From contig JAHDOA010000004.1 of the NCBI GenBank assembly GCA_018435055.1, positions 1-64,000 of the forward strand: a stretch of DNA of 64,000 nt, written 5' to 3'. Both the position numbers and the translations under genes were made by a program. Origin of the DNA: Pelotomaculum sp. GTDB lineage: Bacteria; Bacillota; Desulfotomaculia; Desulfotomaculales; Pelotomaculaceae. The notes below the pieces were generated by a model. The model was not told the origin of the DNA, made no database searches, and saw only the letters and a program-made list of their open reading frames with translations. Positions 30,019 to 38,894 of the stretch are shown piece by piece; the first letter of the stretch is position 1; each line of letters starts with the position of its first letter.

Positions 30019-30068
30019 AGGTTTTCACTCCTATCTTGTATTACTGTATTAAAGCCGCACCTGCCAGC

Positions 30069-30095
30069 GTGTCAAGAGAACCGTCCCCTTGACAC
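30069..30095. repeat. REP-like palindrome after purH
   Basis: Perfect stem GTGTCAAG/CTTGACAC with loop AGAACCGTCCC, ending 5 bp from the purH stop codon. Confidence 0.8.
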
Positions 30096-30100
30096 GTTTC

Positions 30101-31639
30101 TTAATGTTTAAAATGTCTCATCCCGGTAAATACCATGGCGATCCCGTTTTCATCCGCGGCTTTGATGGACTCCTCGTCCCGGATTGAGCCGCCCGGCTGG
30201 ATTATGGCTGTTATGCCCGCTTTGGCCGCCTGGAGCACGGTGTCGTTAAACGGGAAAAAGGCGTCCGATCCCAGCGCCGCGCCGCGGGCCTTTTCACCGG
30301 CCTGCTCTGCCGCGATGCGGGCGGAACCCACCCGGTTCATCTGGCCGGCGCCGACGCCCACCAGGCTGCGCTCACGGGTGATGACGATGGCGTTTGACTT
30401 TACATGTTTGACCACAGCCATGGCAAACAAGAGCTCGTCCATTTCCTCTTTGGTCGGCTGGCGCTTTGTTACCACCTTCAATTCGGGCAGGCGCAGGACT
30501 TCCCGGTCCGCCTCCTGCACGAGCAGGCCGCCGTTTACCTTCCTGACCTCAAGGCGGTCGCTGGTCTGGCCGGTGAGCTCCCCGGTCACCAGCAGCCTGA
30601 GATTGGTCTTTGCTTTCAGTATCTTTAAAGCATCCTCTTCGTAACCAGGCGCTATGATCGCCTCTAGAAATATCCTGGCCATTTCCGCGGCGGTTTCGGC
30701 GTCAACAATACAGTTGTACGCGGCAATACCGCCGTAGGCCGAGACCGGGTCCGCCTCCAGCGCTTTTCTGTAAGCAGCCGCCGGGCTGCCCGCGCAGGCG
30801 CAGCCGCAGGGGTTGTTATGCTTGACTATTACTGCCGCCGGCTCGCTGAACTCGCGCACCAGCTCAAAAGCGGAATTCAAATCCAGAATGTTGTTATAGG
30901 AAAGTTCCTTGCCCGATAATTGCAAGGCGTTACCAACGCAGGGGCCTGTAATTGAAGGATCCCGGTAAAAAGCCGCCTGCTGGTGGGGATTTTCCCCGTA
31001 GCGGAGCTCCTGCGCCCTTTTTAGCGATATATTCAAGGTGGGAGGGAACAGTTCTTTATTATTAATACCCTCAAGGTACGCGGTAATTGTGGCGTCATAA
31101 GTGGCGGTATGTGAGAAGGCCTCCCGGGCCAGGTCCAGCCTCAGGTTAATGTCTGCTCTGCCGCCGCGTATGGCGTCCAGGATATCCATATAGCGGCCGG
31201 GATTTACGACAACCAGTACGTTCCCGTAATTCTTGGCCGCCGAGCGGACCATGGCCGGACCGCCGATATCTATATTCTCTATCGCTTCGACCAGTGTCAC
31301 ATCCGGTTTGGCTATCGTCTCCCGGAAAGGATAAAGGTTGACCGCCACCAGGTCAATCGGGGTGATATTATGCTCTTTTAGCTGGCCCAGGTGCCCTTCG
31401 TTCCGCAGGGCTAGGATTCCTCCGTGGACATTGGGATGCAGTGTCTTTACCCGCCCGCCTAATATTTCGGGAAAACCAGTGACATCAGATATGTATGTGA
31501 CGGGCACGCCGGCCTCGCGCAGGGTCTTTGCCGTGCCGCCGGTGGATACTATCTCCACCCCCAGTTCCACCAGGCCCCGGGCAAATTCCACAACGCCTGT
31601 CTTGTCAGAAACGCTAATCATGGCACGCTTGACGTTCAT
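30101..31639 (-). CDS. purH: Bifunctional AICAR transformylase/IMP cyclohydrolase
   Basis: 512 aa. The N-terminal MGS-like domain carries IMP cyclohydrolase ([33 protein letters not shown]). The C-terminal AICAR transformylase has the active-site motif [14 protein letters not shown] and the closing segment [15 protein letters not shown]. These are the last two steps of IMP synthesis. It is separated from purN by a structured 422-bp intergenic region. Confidence 0.97.
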   Translation of the reverse strand: MNVKRAMISVSDKTGVVEFARGLVELGVEIVSTGGTAKTLREAGVPVTYISDVTGFPEILGGRVKTLHPNVHGGILALRNEGHLGQLKEHNITPIDLVAVNLYPFRETIAKPDVTLVEAIENIDIGGPAMVRSAAKNYGNVLVVVNPGRYMDILDAIRGGRADINLRLDLAREAFSHTATYDATITAYLEGINNKELFPPTLNISLKRAQELRYGENPHQQAAFYRDPSITGPCVGNALQLSGKELSYNNILDLNSAFELVREFSEPAAVIVKHNNPCGCACAGSPAAAYRKALEADPVSAYGGIAAYNCIVDAETAAEMARIFLEAIIAPGYEEDALKILKAKTNLRLLVTGELTGQTSDRLEVRKVNGGLLVQEADREVLRLPELKVVTKRQPTKEEMDELLFAMAVVKHVKSNAIVITRERSLVGVGAGQMNRVGSARIAAEQAGEKARGAALGSDAFFPFNDTVLQAAKAGITAIIQPGGSIRDEESIKAADENGIAMVFTGMRHFKH

Positions 31640-31719
31640 ATTAATTTACCTGGTTTTATAAAAGCTAAACAAATCTTATTTATATAAGATTACCAAAATT
31701 TATTTATCTTTCTCCCCCG

Positions 31720-32012
31720 CCGACTAACGGGAGGCAGTTTCACAGGATTGAACTGCTAAGACTATAGACCTTCCATATTACGGGTGGCTTAAAACGCCGC
31801 CCGGCAAACAGTACTGCCCGGAAGGGGGTTACCTGCCGCATGGCCGTTGACTTACGGCAACAGCCTTTCTCAGCGTGTACTGTGCCGCTGTGCAAAATCT
31901 ACGGCCGGGGAGTTACCCCGCTTGCAGTTGTTTTCTGTGGCGCTGCCGAAAAACCAGGCTTTGCACCTCTCTTTTTGTTTGTTCTTTAATAGCGGCGATT
32001 TGCCGCTTTTTT
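31720..32012. ncRNA. Structured purN-purH intergenic region, possible RNA
   Basis: The 422-bp purN-purH gap has no convincing ORF but dense base-pairing potential: CGGGTGGC/GCCGCCCG (31780-31803), CCTTCC/GGAAGG, GCCGT/ACGGC, CGGGG/CCCCG and a long-range GTGCAAA/TTTGCAC pair (31890-31896 with 31960-31966). On the plus strand it ends with GCGGC-N5-GCCGC followed by six T residues at 31992-32012, a good intrinsic terminator. It may be a plus-strand small RNA or a minus-strand leader for purH. It does not fit the ZTP or cobalamin riboswitch consensus. Confidence 0.4.
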
Positions 32013-32046
32013 GATTGCGCCCCGCTGTTCCAGTTGATTAACAATG
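31929..32046. repeat. 118-bp structured repeat, copy 2
   Basis: Similar along its length to 9212-9329. It starts 15 bp after the purN stop codon. Both copies preserve the terminator-like GCGGC hairpin with a T-run on the plus strand, the CCAGGC(C/T)TTGCACCTC block and the terminal TTAACAATGA. Confidence 0.75.
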
Positions 32047-32061
32047 AGATATGCTGCCCGG

Positions 32062-32670
32062 CTAAACCCTAAAAACCTTTCTGCCGTCCAGCCTAAGCCG
32101 CCCCTCCGCTATAAGCCCGATTGCTTCCGGATAAATTTTATGCTCCTGCTCCAGAATACGGTCAGCGAGCGTGTCTACCGTGTCGTCATCGTAAACCGGC
32201 ACCACGGCCTGAATAATAATTGGACCCGTATCCATCCCTTCATCGACAAAATGTACTGTACAACCGCTGAATTTTACCCCGTAATCCCAGGCCTGCTGCT
32301 GGCCGTGCAGCCCCGGAAAGGCCGGGAGCAGGGCAGGGTGGATATTAATGATCAGGTTGGGAAAGGCCTCCAGGAGCACCCTGCCGATTATTCTCATGTA
32401 GCCGGCCAGACAAACCAGCTGCACTTCATGTTCATGCAGTATTTCAAGTATGGCCTTCTCGTATTCATCTTTTGAACCAAAATCCCGCGGGTCCAGGCGC
32501 AGCGCCGGGATCCCCGCCTTTCGCGCCCTTTCCAGGGCGAAAGCGTCCTTGTTGTCGCTGAATACTACGACAACCTCCGCTTTGATCCTGCCGGCGCCGG
32601 CAGCGTCCATAATTGACTGGAGGTTTGAACCCCGTCCGGAAGCCAGTACGCCCAGACGTAATTTGCCCAT
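32062..32670 (-). CDS. purN: Phosphoribosylglycinamide formyltransferase
   Basis: 202 aa, 10-formyl-THF-dependent. KLRLGVLASGRGSNLQSIMD binds phosphate; LAGYMRIIGRVLLEAFPNLIINIHPALLP holds the catalytic Asn and His, and VHFVDEGMDTGPIIIQ the catalytic Asp. It follows purM by 37 bp. Confidence 0.97.
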   Translation of the reverse strand: MGKLRLGVLASGRGSNLQSIMDAAGAGRIKAEVVVVFSDNKDAFALERARKAGIPALRLDPRDFGSKDEYEKAILEILHEHEVQLVCLAGYMRIIGRVLLEAFPNLIINIHPALLPAFPGLHGQQQAWDYGVKFSGCTVHFVDEGMDTGPIIIQAVVPVYDDDTVDTLADRILEQEHKIYPEAIGLIAEGRLRLDGRKVFRV

Positions 32671-32707
32671 TTTATCCCCTCCCCATTTTGATCCGTGGAA
32701 TACCGTC

Positions 32708-33751
32708 TTATATGTAATTGACCTCTTTACGGCCCTCGATCACTTCGCCGATCAAGCGGCTTATTTCACCGTTTGCCGACAGGTCCGCCATAACCGCTTC
32801 AGCCTGGCCGGCGTCAACCACCGCCACCAAGCCGATGCCCATGTTAAAGGTGCGCAGCATTTCCTGCTCTTCTACTCCACCTGTTTCTCTGATTAAATCA
32901 AACACGGGGGGCACGTCCCATGTGCCCCGCTTTATTGTAATACCGGTTCCATCGGGCAACACTCTAACAATATTTTCGGTCAAACCACCGCCGGTAATAT
33001 GAGCCATGCCTTTAATTTTGAACTTTTCGAGCAGGGGCAGCACAGTTTTAACGTAAATTCTGGTCGGTTCAAGCATTTCCTCCCCTACCGTCCGGCCCAG
33101 TTTATCTATGTATGAATCCATTTGATAGCCTCCGGCCTCCAGCAAAACCTTGCGCGCCAGTGAGTAGCCGTTGCTGTGCAGCCCAGAGGAAGGCAGTCCG
33201 ATCAGTACATCACCGGGTACTATTTCCCTGCCGTCAATAATCCGGCCGCGCTCGACCACACCTACCGCGAAACCAGCCAGGTCATATTCTTCCGGGCCAT
33301 AAAATCCCGGCATCTCCGCAGTTTCCCCGCCAATCAGCGCACAACCCGCCTGACGGCAGCCTGCGGCGACACCGCTGACGATGGCCGCCACTTTTTCCGG
33401 CGCCAGCTTGCCCACCGCAAGGTAGTCAAGGAAAAAAAGGGGTTCCGCCCCCTGTACCAGGATATCGTTTACACACATGGCCACCGCGTCAATGCCGACA
33501 GTGTCATGGCGTTCCATCAGCATGGCGATGCGCAGCTTGGTGCCTACTCCGTCAGTGCCGGCCACCAGGACAGGTTCCCGGTATTTGCCGGCGTTAAGGG
33601 CAAAAAAACCGCCGAAGCTCCCTATTTCAGCCAGGACCTCCGGCCGGAAGGTGCTTCGCACAGCGCCGCGCATTAGTTGTACAGCCTTATTACCCGCATC
33701 TATGTCAACCCCGGCGTCCGCGTAAGTCAACCCCTTCTTATTCCCGGTCAT
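32708..33751 (-). CDS. purM: Phosphoribosylformylglycinamidine cyclo-ligase (AIRS)
   Basis: 347 aa, ATP-dependent ring closure to [35 protein letters not shown] and [14 protein letters not shown] are family signatures; [18 protein letters not shown] is in the C-terminal half. Only 57 bp separate it from purB. The purC, purS, purQ, purL and purF genes that usually lie in this gap are absent. Confidence 0.97.
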   Translation of the reverse strand: MTGNKKGLTYADAGVDIDAGNKAVQLMRGAVRSTFRPEVLAEIGSFGGFFALNAGKYREPVLVAGTDGVGTKLRIAMLMERHDTVGIDAVAMCVNDILVQGAEPLFFLDYLAVGKLAPEKVAAIVSGVAAGCRQAGCALIGGETAEMPGFYGPEEYDLAGFAVGVVERGRIIDGREIVPGDVLIGLPSSGLHSNGYSLARKVLLEAGGYQMDSYIDKLGRTVGEEMLEPTRIYVKTVLPLLEKFKIKGMAHITGGGLTENIVRVLPDGTGITIKRGTWDVPPVFDLIRETGGVEEQEMLRTFNMGIGLVAVVDAGQAEAVMADLSANGEISRLIGEVIEGRKEVNYI

Positions 33752-33808
33752 TCACTAGCCCCCCCATTGTTAATTTTATAACACTTCTTCCACCTTTTTC
33801 CTCCCTTT

Positions 33809-35104
33809 TTATAAGCCGAATCTCTTGTATATTTCATCCACGTTCTTCAGGTGATAGTTGTAGTTAAACAGTTCATTTATCTCTTTTGGAGCAAGTTGGG
33901 CGGTCAACTCGCCGTCCGCCAGCAGCAGGTCGCGGAAGTTTTTCCCCGTCCGCCATGCTTCCATCGCGTTGCGCTGCACCAGTTCATAAGCCTTCTCCCG
34001 GGAGAGCCCCTTTTCCTCAACCAGGGCTAAAAGGACCCTCTGGGAAAAAATCAGCCCGTGGGTGCGTTCAATATTCCGCATCATGTTCTCGGGATAAACC
34101 AAAAGATTGGATATGGTATCCGTAAATTTAGCCAGCATGTAATCAAGGATGATGGCGCTGTCGGGCACGATTACCCGCTCCACCGAGGAATGGGAAATAT
34201 CCCGCTCGTTCCAGAGAGGGACGTTTTCCATGGCCGCCAGAGCGTTGCCCCGCAGCAGGCGGGCCATGCCGGATATGCGTTCGCCGATAATCGGGTTTCG
34301 TTTGTGGGGCATGGCCGAGGAGCCCTTCTGTCCTTTTTTAAAATGCTCCTCCACTTCCAGGATATCGGTACGCTGCAGGCTGCGCAGCTCGGTCGCGAAC
34401 TTGTCCAGCGAACTGCCGATCACTGCTATGGTGGTAAGGTATTCCGCATGGCGGTCCCGCTGCAGGACCTGGGTGGAGACATTGGCGGGTTTTAGCCCGA
34501 GCCTTGAGCAGACATGCGCTTCCACCTGCGGGTCAATATTGGCGTAGGTGCCGACAGCGCCGGAGATTTTGCCCACACTGATCGTTTCCACCGCCTGTTG
34601 CATCCGCCTGATATTGCGGTCCGTTTCGTCTACCCAGAGCAACATCTTCAGGCCGAAAGTGATCGGCTCGGCATGGATGCCGTGGGTGCGGCCGATCATA
34701 ATGGTCCGGCGGTGCTGCGCCGCTTTTTCCAGCAACGCTTCCTTTAGCTGTTTCAACCTGTCCAAAATATGTTCCCCCGCCTCCTTCATCAAGGCGGCCA
34801 GGGCGGTATCCAGCACGTCCGATGATGTCAAGCCCAGGTGAATGTATTTGGCCGCGTCTCCCACGTATTCACCGACATTAGTGGTAAACGCGATCAGATC
34901 ATGGTTGGTCACAGCTTCAATTTCAGCAATGCGCTGCACATTGAAGTTCGCCTTTTCTTTAATGGCCGCCAGGGCCTCCTGCGGCGCCTTGCCCAGGCCG
35001 GCCATAGCCTCACAGGCAAAAATCTCCACATCCAGCCATTTGCGGAATTTGTTTTCCACCGACCAGATCCGCCTCATTTCCGGCAGGGTATAACGATCAA
35101 TCAC
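33809..35104 (-). CDS. purB: Adenylosuccinate lyase
   Basis: 431 aa, fumarase/aspartase superfamily. It cleaves SAICAR and adenylosuccinate. The signature KGSSAMPHKRNPIIGERI is intact, with the His-containing TMIGRTHGIHAEPITFG. I start it at GTG 35104, because GGGGG lies 7 nt upstream and MIDRYTLPEMRRIW is the usual N-terminus; ATG 35128 lacks a ribosome-binding site. Separated from purE by an AT-rich repeat. Confidence 0.95.
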   Translation of the reverse strand: MIDRYTLPEMRRIWSVENKFRKWLDVEIFACEAMAGLGKAPQEALAAIKEKANFNVQRIAEIEAVTNHDLIAFTTNVGEYVGDAAKYIHLGLTSSDVLDTALAALMKEAGEHILDRLKQLKEALLEKAAQHRRTIMIGRTHGIHAEPITFGLKMLLWVDETDRNIRRMQQAVETISVGKISGAVGTYANIDPQVEAHVCSRLGLKPANVSTQVLQRDRHAEYLTTIAVIGSSLDKFATELRSLQRTDILEVEEHFKKGQKGSSAMPHKRNPIIGERISGMARLLRGNALAAMENVPLWNERDISHSSVERVIVPDSAIILDYMLAKFTDTISNLLVYPENMMRNIERTHGLIFSQRVLLALVEEKGLSREKAYELVQRNAMEAWRTGKNFRDLLLADGELTAQLAPKEINELFNYNYHLKNVDEIYKRFGL

Positions 35105-35144
35105 AATAAGGCCCCCTAACCTCACCATAATTATTATTATTTCA

Positions 35145-35257
35145 CATGATTTACAGGATTTTTTGGATTTACAAAATTTTTAATAAATACAGGTTTTTAT
35201 CCTCAATAATTTTTAGTCCTGTTAATCATGTTTTAATCATGTTAATCCTGTAAAAAA
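35145..35257. repeat. AT-rich inverted repeat between purE and purB
   Basis: Left arm CATGATTTACAGGATTTTTT and right arm TCCTGTTAATCATG/ATCATGTTAATCCTGT are roughly complementary around an AT-rich core. A short relative of the 10808-11095 element. Confidence 0.6.
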
Positions 35258-35260
35258 CTC

Positions 35261-35788
35261 TTACCTGTCTTTCGGTCGCGCCAGGTAGCCGCCTATGCCC
35301 AGTTCGGCCAGCAGGGAATCCTTTTCGCCGACCTGCCCGGCCAGCTTCTCCTTATAGGCGGCAATCTTTGCTCTTACCGCGGGATTGCCCGCGCCAATGA
35401 TCTGGGCGGCCAGGATACCGGCGTTTTTAGCGCCGTTGATGGCCACAGTGGCTACGGGCACGCCGGAAGGCATCTGCACTATGGCGTACAGGGCGTCTAT
35501 ACCTTTTAAGGCGCCGGATTCAATAGGTACGCCGATCACCGGCAGGGGCGTATAGGCGGCAATGACACCGGGCAGGTGCGCAGCCCCGCCGGCGCCGGAA
35601 ATAATTACCGCCAGTCCGCGCTCCACGGCGCTCCGGGCGTAATCCGCTGTTTTATCCGGCGCCCGGTGGGCGGAGGAGATCACTACCTCGCTGGAAATGC
35701 CCAGCTCGTCCAGAATGCGCACAGCTTCCTGCATGATCGGCAGGTCGGAGTCACTGCCCATTACAATGCCAACCAGTGGTACCGCCAT
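35261..35788 (-). CDS. purE: N5-carboxyaminoimidazole ribonucleotide mutase
   Basis: 175 aa. PLVGIVMGSDSDLPIMQEAV and the SSAHRAPDKTADYA motif (catalytic Ser-Ala-His) mark class I PurE; GGAAHLPGVIAAYTPLPVIGVP follows. First gene of the pur run, 112 bp downstream of the PRPP riboswitch. No purK is adjacent, though one could lie elsewhere in the genome. Confidence 0.96.
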   Translation of the reverse strand: MAVPLVGIVMGSDSDLPIMQEAVRILDELGISSEVVISSAHRAPDKTADYARSAVERGLAVIISGAGGAAHLPGVIAAYTPLPVIGVPIESGALKGIDALYAIVQMPSGVPVATVAINGAKNAGILAAQIIGAGNPAVRAKIAAYKEKLAGQVGEKDSLLAELGIGGYLARPKDR

Positions 35789-35865
35789 TATTTATTCATC
35801 CTTTTAAATAGTTTATTTGGTTTATTATAGGCACTGAGCTAAAAATCATACCGCCATAAATGTGA

Positions 35866-36090
35866 AGCCCGGGCGTGCAGGATTTCGTTTATGAGCGAAA
35901 CCTACCCGCCTGGGCTTTTATCCCATACCGGTGTAGCACCCTGTCCAGAGGTTTAATCCGTGAGGTCCAAAAATTCGGGAGTTTATAAGCTTTCTTGAAC
36001 CTTGAACCGTATTTCTATTTCGAGGATGCCTGCGCCGCTTGGACCGAACCGCCCTACCGGACGTGGAACCCTAGGCGCACTTTCTCTCCC
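35866..36090 (-). promoter_or_regulatory. PRPP riboswitch (ykkC subtype 2b) upstream of purE
   Basis: On the minus strand the ykkC hallmarks occur in order: CCTAGGGTTCC (36075-36065), GGTTCGGTCCAAGCGGCGCAGG, then GGGATAAAAGCCC (about 35923-35911) continuing into GGCGGGTAGGTTTCGCTC. This order, the GGTAGGTTTC tail and the purine-gene context match subtype 2b, which senses PRPP. The expression platform is visible: GCCCAGGCGGGTAGGTTTCG (35915-35896) can pair with CGAAATCCTGCACGCCCGGGC (35887-35867), competing with the aptamer 3' end. The segment between the two conserved halves is expanded to roughly 100 nt. Confidence 0.88.
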
Positions 36091-36250
36091 AGTTTTAAAA
36101 TGTGGTTATTCATAAACACAATAATTGCCCGTATCAATAGACCGGGCTGAATTGCTAACCAATTTTATATTAACATATTAAGAAATACTGTCAATACTCT
36201 AAAATAATGGTTTTTAATAAAATTAAGCCTCTGAAACCCTTTATTTTACT

Positions 36251-36284
36251 GGGTTCAGAGGCATTTTAACGTCTATTCCCACTC
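36251..36284. repeat. Left attachment-site repeat of the guaA element
   Basis: 34-bp sequence identical to 41370-41403, starting GGGTTCAGAGGCATTTTAAC and ending in CTATTCCCACTC. Similarity extends some 35 bp further left. The right copy spans the guaA stop codon, so this is the displaced 3' end left by integration of an element. Confidence 0.88.
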
Positions 36285-36538
36285 TATCATTAAACTTTAT
36301 CTTGAGGTTATTCCCTTTGATTTCAGCTATTTCTATTGTCTCACACTCTTATATTCTTATCTATTTTTGAGTGTAGCAGTTTTTTGCTGCCATAATGCTA
36401 CCACGGTGTTTGCCAGAATCGGCCTTTAAATCCAGGGTTTATTCTACCTTTTTATCATGTCAGGCTATCTTTTTTGAGGGCCAACCCCATGGTCTGTAAT
36501 GCATTCATCGTATACCCGTGGGCCTTTCCCCATTTGGC

Positions 36539-36871
36539 TTAGACCTTGAACTCCCTTCGGTACCACTGGTGGAGATCGTCCGTTGTCTTTAGCTTTGCGG
36601 CCATGACTTGCCCGCCTTCCACCAGCTTGTAGTATTTGTGTTTGAACGCTTCAATGGTCAAAAGCATAAATTCCCAATCACCTGGATCGTTACCTGTAGC
36701 TGTGAAAACAAAGCTATTTGCCGTCTCTTTTTTAATTTTACCGGGTATTTCACGTCCTCTAATGGTGTCGGAGAATCGAAGCGTCTCACCGTGAATATGT
36801 GCATCAAGAGCCAGCCCAGCGCATGTAGTCTCACCTGGGAGCGTATAAAAATAAACTGCTCGTCTGTCCAT
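36539..36871 (-). CDS. Hypothetical protein of the integrated element
   Basis: 110 aa, not recognised. It looks like a soluble, mixed alpha/beta protein (MDRRAVYFYTLPGETTCAGL at the start, EAFKHKYYKLVEGG near residue 75). A GGAG site 8 nt before the ATG supports translation. It is the last of a minus-strand run with the 58- and 29-codon ORFs upstream. Confidence 0.6.
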   Translation of the reverse strand: MDRRAVYFYTLPGETTCAGLALDAHIHGETLRFSDTIRGREIPGKIKKETANSFVFTATGNDPGDWEFMLLTIEAFKHKYYKLVEGGQVMAAKLKTTDDLHQWYRREFKV

Positions 36872-37043
36872 AATCTGGCTCCTCTCTTTGGGTTTACTCT
36901 TCCCCTGTCACTCGCAGTAGACGGTGATGGGTAATAGGTAGAAGGTAATAGGGTACCAGTAATAGGCGTGGCTTGTCCGGTGCTTGTATGGTGCTTATAC
37001 CGTGCAATCTCGGTACCCCTTTTGTGCCCTCCAGTGCCCTATA

Positions 37044-37133
37044 TCACAATCCTTTTGCGGCCTCCAGTGAAGCCTTCTGTTCCTTTTCTTCCAACCTGGC
37101 CTTCAGAGCCTTTAGTTCAAGCACATCAGCCAT
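37044..37133 (-). CDS. 29-aa helical peptide ORF
   Basis: A short ORF encoding MADVLELKALKARLEEKEQK and nine more residues, strongly helical and charged. It is preceded by a consensus AGGAGGTG ribosome-binding site, 8 nt from the ATG. It sits between the DUF3873-like gene and the 110-aa gene in the same direction. Function unknown; the ribosome-binding site is the main support. Confidence 0.5.
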   Translation of the reverse strand: MADVLELKALKARLEEKEQKASLEAAKGL

Positions 37134-37174
37134 GCAAATTCACCTCCTGTCTTTAATTAGTGTGGTTGGGTCGT

Positions 37175-37351
37175 CTACTTGATCCATTTTCCCTTTGCCC
37201 GCCTGCAGGCTTCGAGCGTGGGCTTGATGCAGGAAAAAAGCTCTCCGTCGGTGTGCCTGTAGTCGTATTGCACTGCGTTCTTTCGGGTTACACTGCTTCT
37301 GAAGGTTTCGTGTTGTTCTTGGCCGTTGGCCAGGTTCCTTGGGTTTAGCAT
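37175..37351 (-). CDS. DUF3873-like small element protein
   Basis: 58 aa, with AGGAGG upstream of the ATG. The C-terminal segment QYDYRHTDGELFSCIKPTLE followed by ACRRAKGKWIK resembles DUF3873 proteins, which are common on conjugative and phage-related elements of Firmicutes and Bacteroidetes. The function of the family is unknown. It is the first gene of a minus-strand run, divergent from the HTH-Fic pair. Confidence 0.65.
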   Translation of the reverse strand: MLNPRNLANGQEQHETFRSSVTRKNAVQYDYRHTDGELFSCIKPTLEACRRAKGKWIK

Positions 37352-37455
37352 TCCTTGATTCCTCCTACCTTCATGGTATGTTTATATTATAAATGCTATT
37401 GTTTATCCGGTCAATATGTTGTTTAATGTTTTTCAATATAATAGAAATGTCAATG

Positions 37456-37484
37456 TTGATTTACCAAACATATTCCTATATAAT
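37456..37484 (+). promoter_or_regulatory. Promoter of the HTH-fic operon
   Basis: TTGATT, a 17-nt spacer and a perfect TATAAT, 24 nt upstream of the HTH gene start codon. Confidence 0.7.
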
Positions 37485-37508
37485 GAGAATATCGAAAGGG
37501 GTGGTGGT

Positions 37509-37724
37509 ATGTCAGTGTCAGAACAGTTAAAAATCCTATGTGTGAAACTGGATATAAGCGTTGCCGAGCTTGCACGGCTTTTCGGGAGAAGCCCCCAGGC
37601 CTTCGGCCAAAAGATGAAACGGGAGAGCTTCACCGTTGATGAATTAAAGGAAATTGCCGAAGCGGCCGGTTGCAAATATACAGGGGCCTTTGAACTGCCG
37701 AACGGCGAGAGGGTAGAATATTAA
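37509..37724 (+). CDS. Small HTH (XRE-like) protein upstream of Fic
   Basis: 71 aa. A single helix-turn-helix (residues about 17-50: ISVAELARLFGRSPQAFGQKM) plus a short C-terminal extension (CKYTGAFELPNGERVEY). The start is ATG 37509, with AAAGGGG upstream; longer readings start inside the promoter. It lies 44 bp ahead of the fic gene and shares its promoter, so it may be an autorepressor or antitoxin-like partner. Confidence 0.75.
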   Translation: MSVSEQLKILCVKLDISVAELARLFGRSPQAFGQKMKRESFTVDELKEIAEAAGCKYTGAFELPNGERVEY

Positions 37725-37768
37725 TCAATTGAAAATCCGCATATGAATGGTGAAAGGTGGGTACCCGA

Positions 37769-38518
37769 ATGAACCTGATTAATAAAATTGATCTTTATCA
37801 GGCTGCCATAAATGAGATTCGGCCTTTCGAAGGCCATATGTTGAAGGAAATCAAATCCTATTACCGGGTCGGCCTAACATGGTCCTCCAATGCCCTTGAG
37901 GGGAACACCCTGACCGAAACCGAAACAAAGATATTACTGGAAGATGGGCTGACGGCCGGGGGGAAACCGCTGCGCGATACCTTCGAGGCACTGGGGCATG
38001 CGCAAGCCTATGACTTTATGTTCTCCTTGCTCCACTCCCGGCAGATTACCGAGGCCGATACACTGACCATGCACCGGATGTTCTATGGGGACATTGACGA
38101 AGCCTACGCCGGCAAATACCGTGATAGGCAAGTATTCATCACCGGATCGAAGCATCGGGTATGCAAACCGCATCTTATCGCCGGCCGGATGGGGGATCTT
38201 TTTACCTGGGTTGCCGCAGGCAGGAACGAATTCCACCCAGTGGAGTTCGCCGCCCAGCTTCATAAGCGGTTTGTTTTTATCCACCCCTTCATTGATGGGA
38301 ATGGAAGGGTCGCCAGGCTTTTGATGAATACTGCGCTTATCCAGGATGGGTATATGTTGGCGATAATCCCCCCAGTTCTGCGTCAGGAATATATAAATAC
38401 ATTGGAGCATGCGCATAAGGACGATGGCCCTTTCGTGACCTTCATCGCCGAACGGGTCTATGAAACGCAAAAGGAGATTATGAGGCTACTGCATATCCCG
38501 TTTCCCAAGCTTCCATAA
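37769..38518 (+). CDS. Fic-domain protein (probable AMPylase), class II-like
   Basis: 249 aa from ATG 37769 (AAAGGTGG upstream). The Fic active-site motif HPFIDGNGRVAR begins near residue 172, with the catalytic His and all Gly/Asn/Arg residues present, so transfer of AMP (or another NMP) to a target hydroxyl is expected. An N-terminal inhibitory helix motif S-N-A-L-E-G (residues 40-45) fits the (S/T)xxxE(G/N) consensus of self-inhibited class II Fic proteins. It is located on the integrated element. Target unknown. Confidence 0.88.
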   Translation: MNLINKIDLYQAAINEIRPFEGHMLKEIKSYYRVGLTWSSNALEGNTLTETETKILLEDGLTAGGKPLRDTFEALGHAQAYDFMFSLLHSRQITEADTLTMHRMFYGDIDEAYAGKYRDRQVFITGSKHRVCKPHLIAGRMGDLFTWVAAGRNEFHPVEFAAQLHKRFVFIHPFIDGNGRVARLLMNTALIQDGYMLAIIPPVLRQEYINTLEHAHKDDGPFVTFIAERVYETQKEIMRLLHIPFPKLP

Positions 38519-38894
38519 AAAAACAAGCAGGGTCCATTTGGGGATTCCGCTTTTATAATATTTTCCTACTGGCCGGCCAAGGTTTTGCCAGGCCCATAAA
38601 AGAAAGGGTGTATGGGGTTATTCTTCCTTAGCGTCGGCAAATACTTTGCCCGGGCCTCCCGGGCTTTATTTTTGGCTGTGGCGCTTATTTCGCCCAAAAT
38701 AGGGGGTTATAACCTTTACCCCTTACTGCCCCACTGGTGCATAAAGCGCCGCACACAGGGCGGACTGGGCCGCCTACGGTGGTAATATGCCGCCATGCCC
38801 TGCCCATGTTCTGCCCCGTTCCTGCCCCCGCCTAGTTATAAAGAAAAGGGGCGAATATTGATCCGCCCAATAGCTTCCTCTTTGTTAATCTAGC
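38519..38894. other. Element segment without a confident gene
   Basis: 376 bp between fic and the gp10-like gene. On the minus strand an in-frame stretch reading KNKAREARAKYLPTLRKNNP (about 38590-38690) ends in a stop codon and looks coding. It has no good start and may be the tail of a lost gene. Nothing else is recognisable. Confidence 0.35.

Noticed and set aside
31870-31970. Cobalamin, ZTP or c-di-GMP riboswitch upstream of purH
   Set aside because: Fragments such as GGTGCAAAGCC and GGGGAG tempted the assignment, but the order and spacing of conserved boxes do not fit any of these classes on either strand.
36916-36966. Tandem minisatellite GGTAATAGG
   Set aside because: Only three or four imperfect units within 40 bp; too short to call as a repeat locus.
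37160-37348. 62-codon plus-strand ORF
   Set aside because: It covers the minus-strand DUF3873-like gene, which has a strong ribosome-binding site and recognisable motif; the plus-strand frame has neither.
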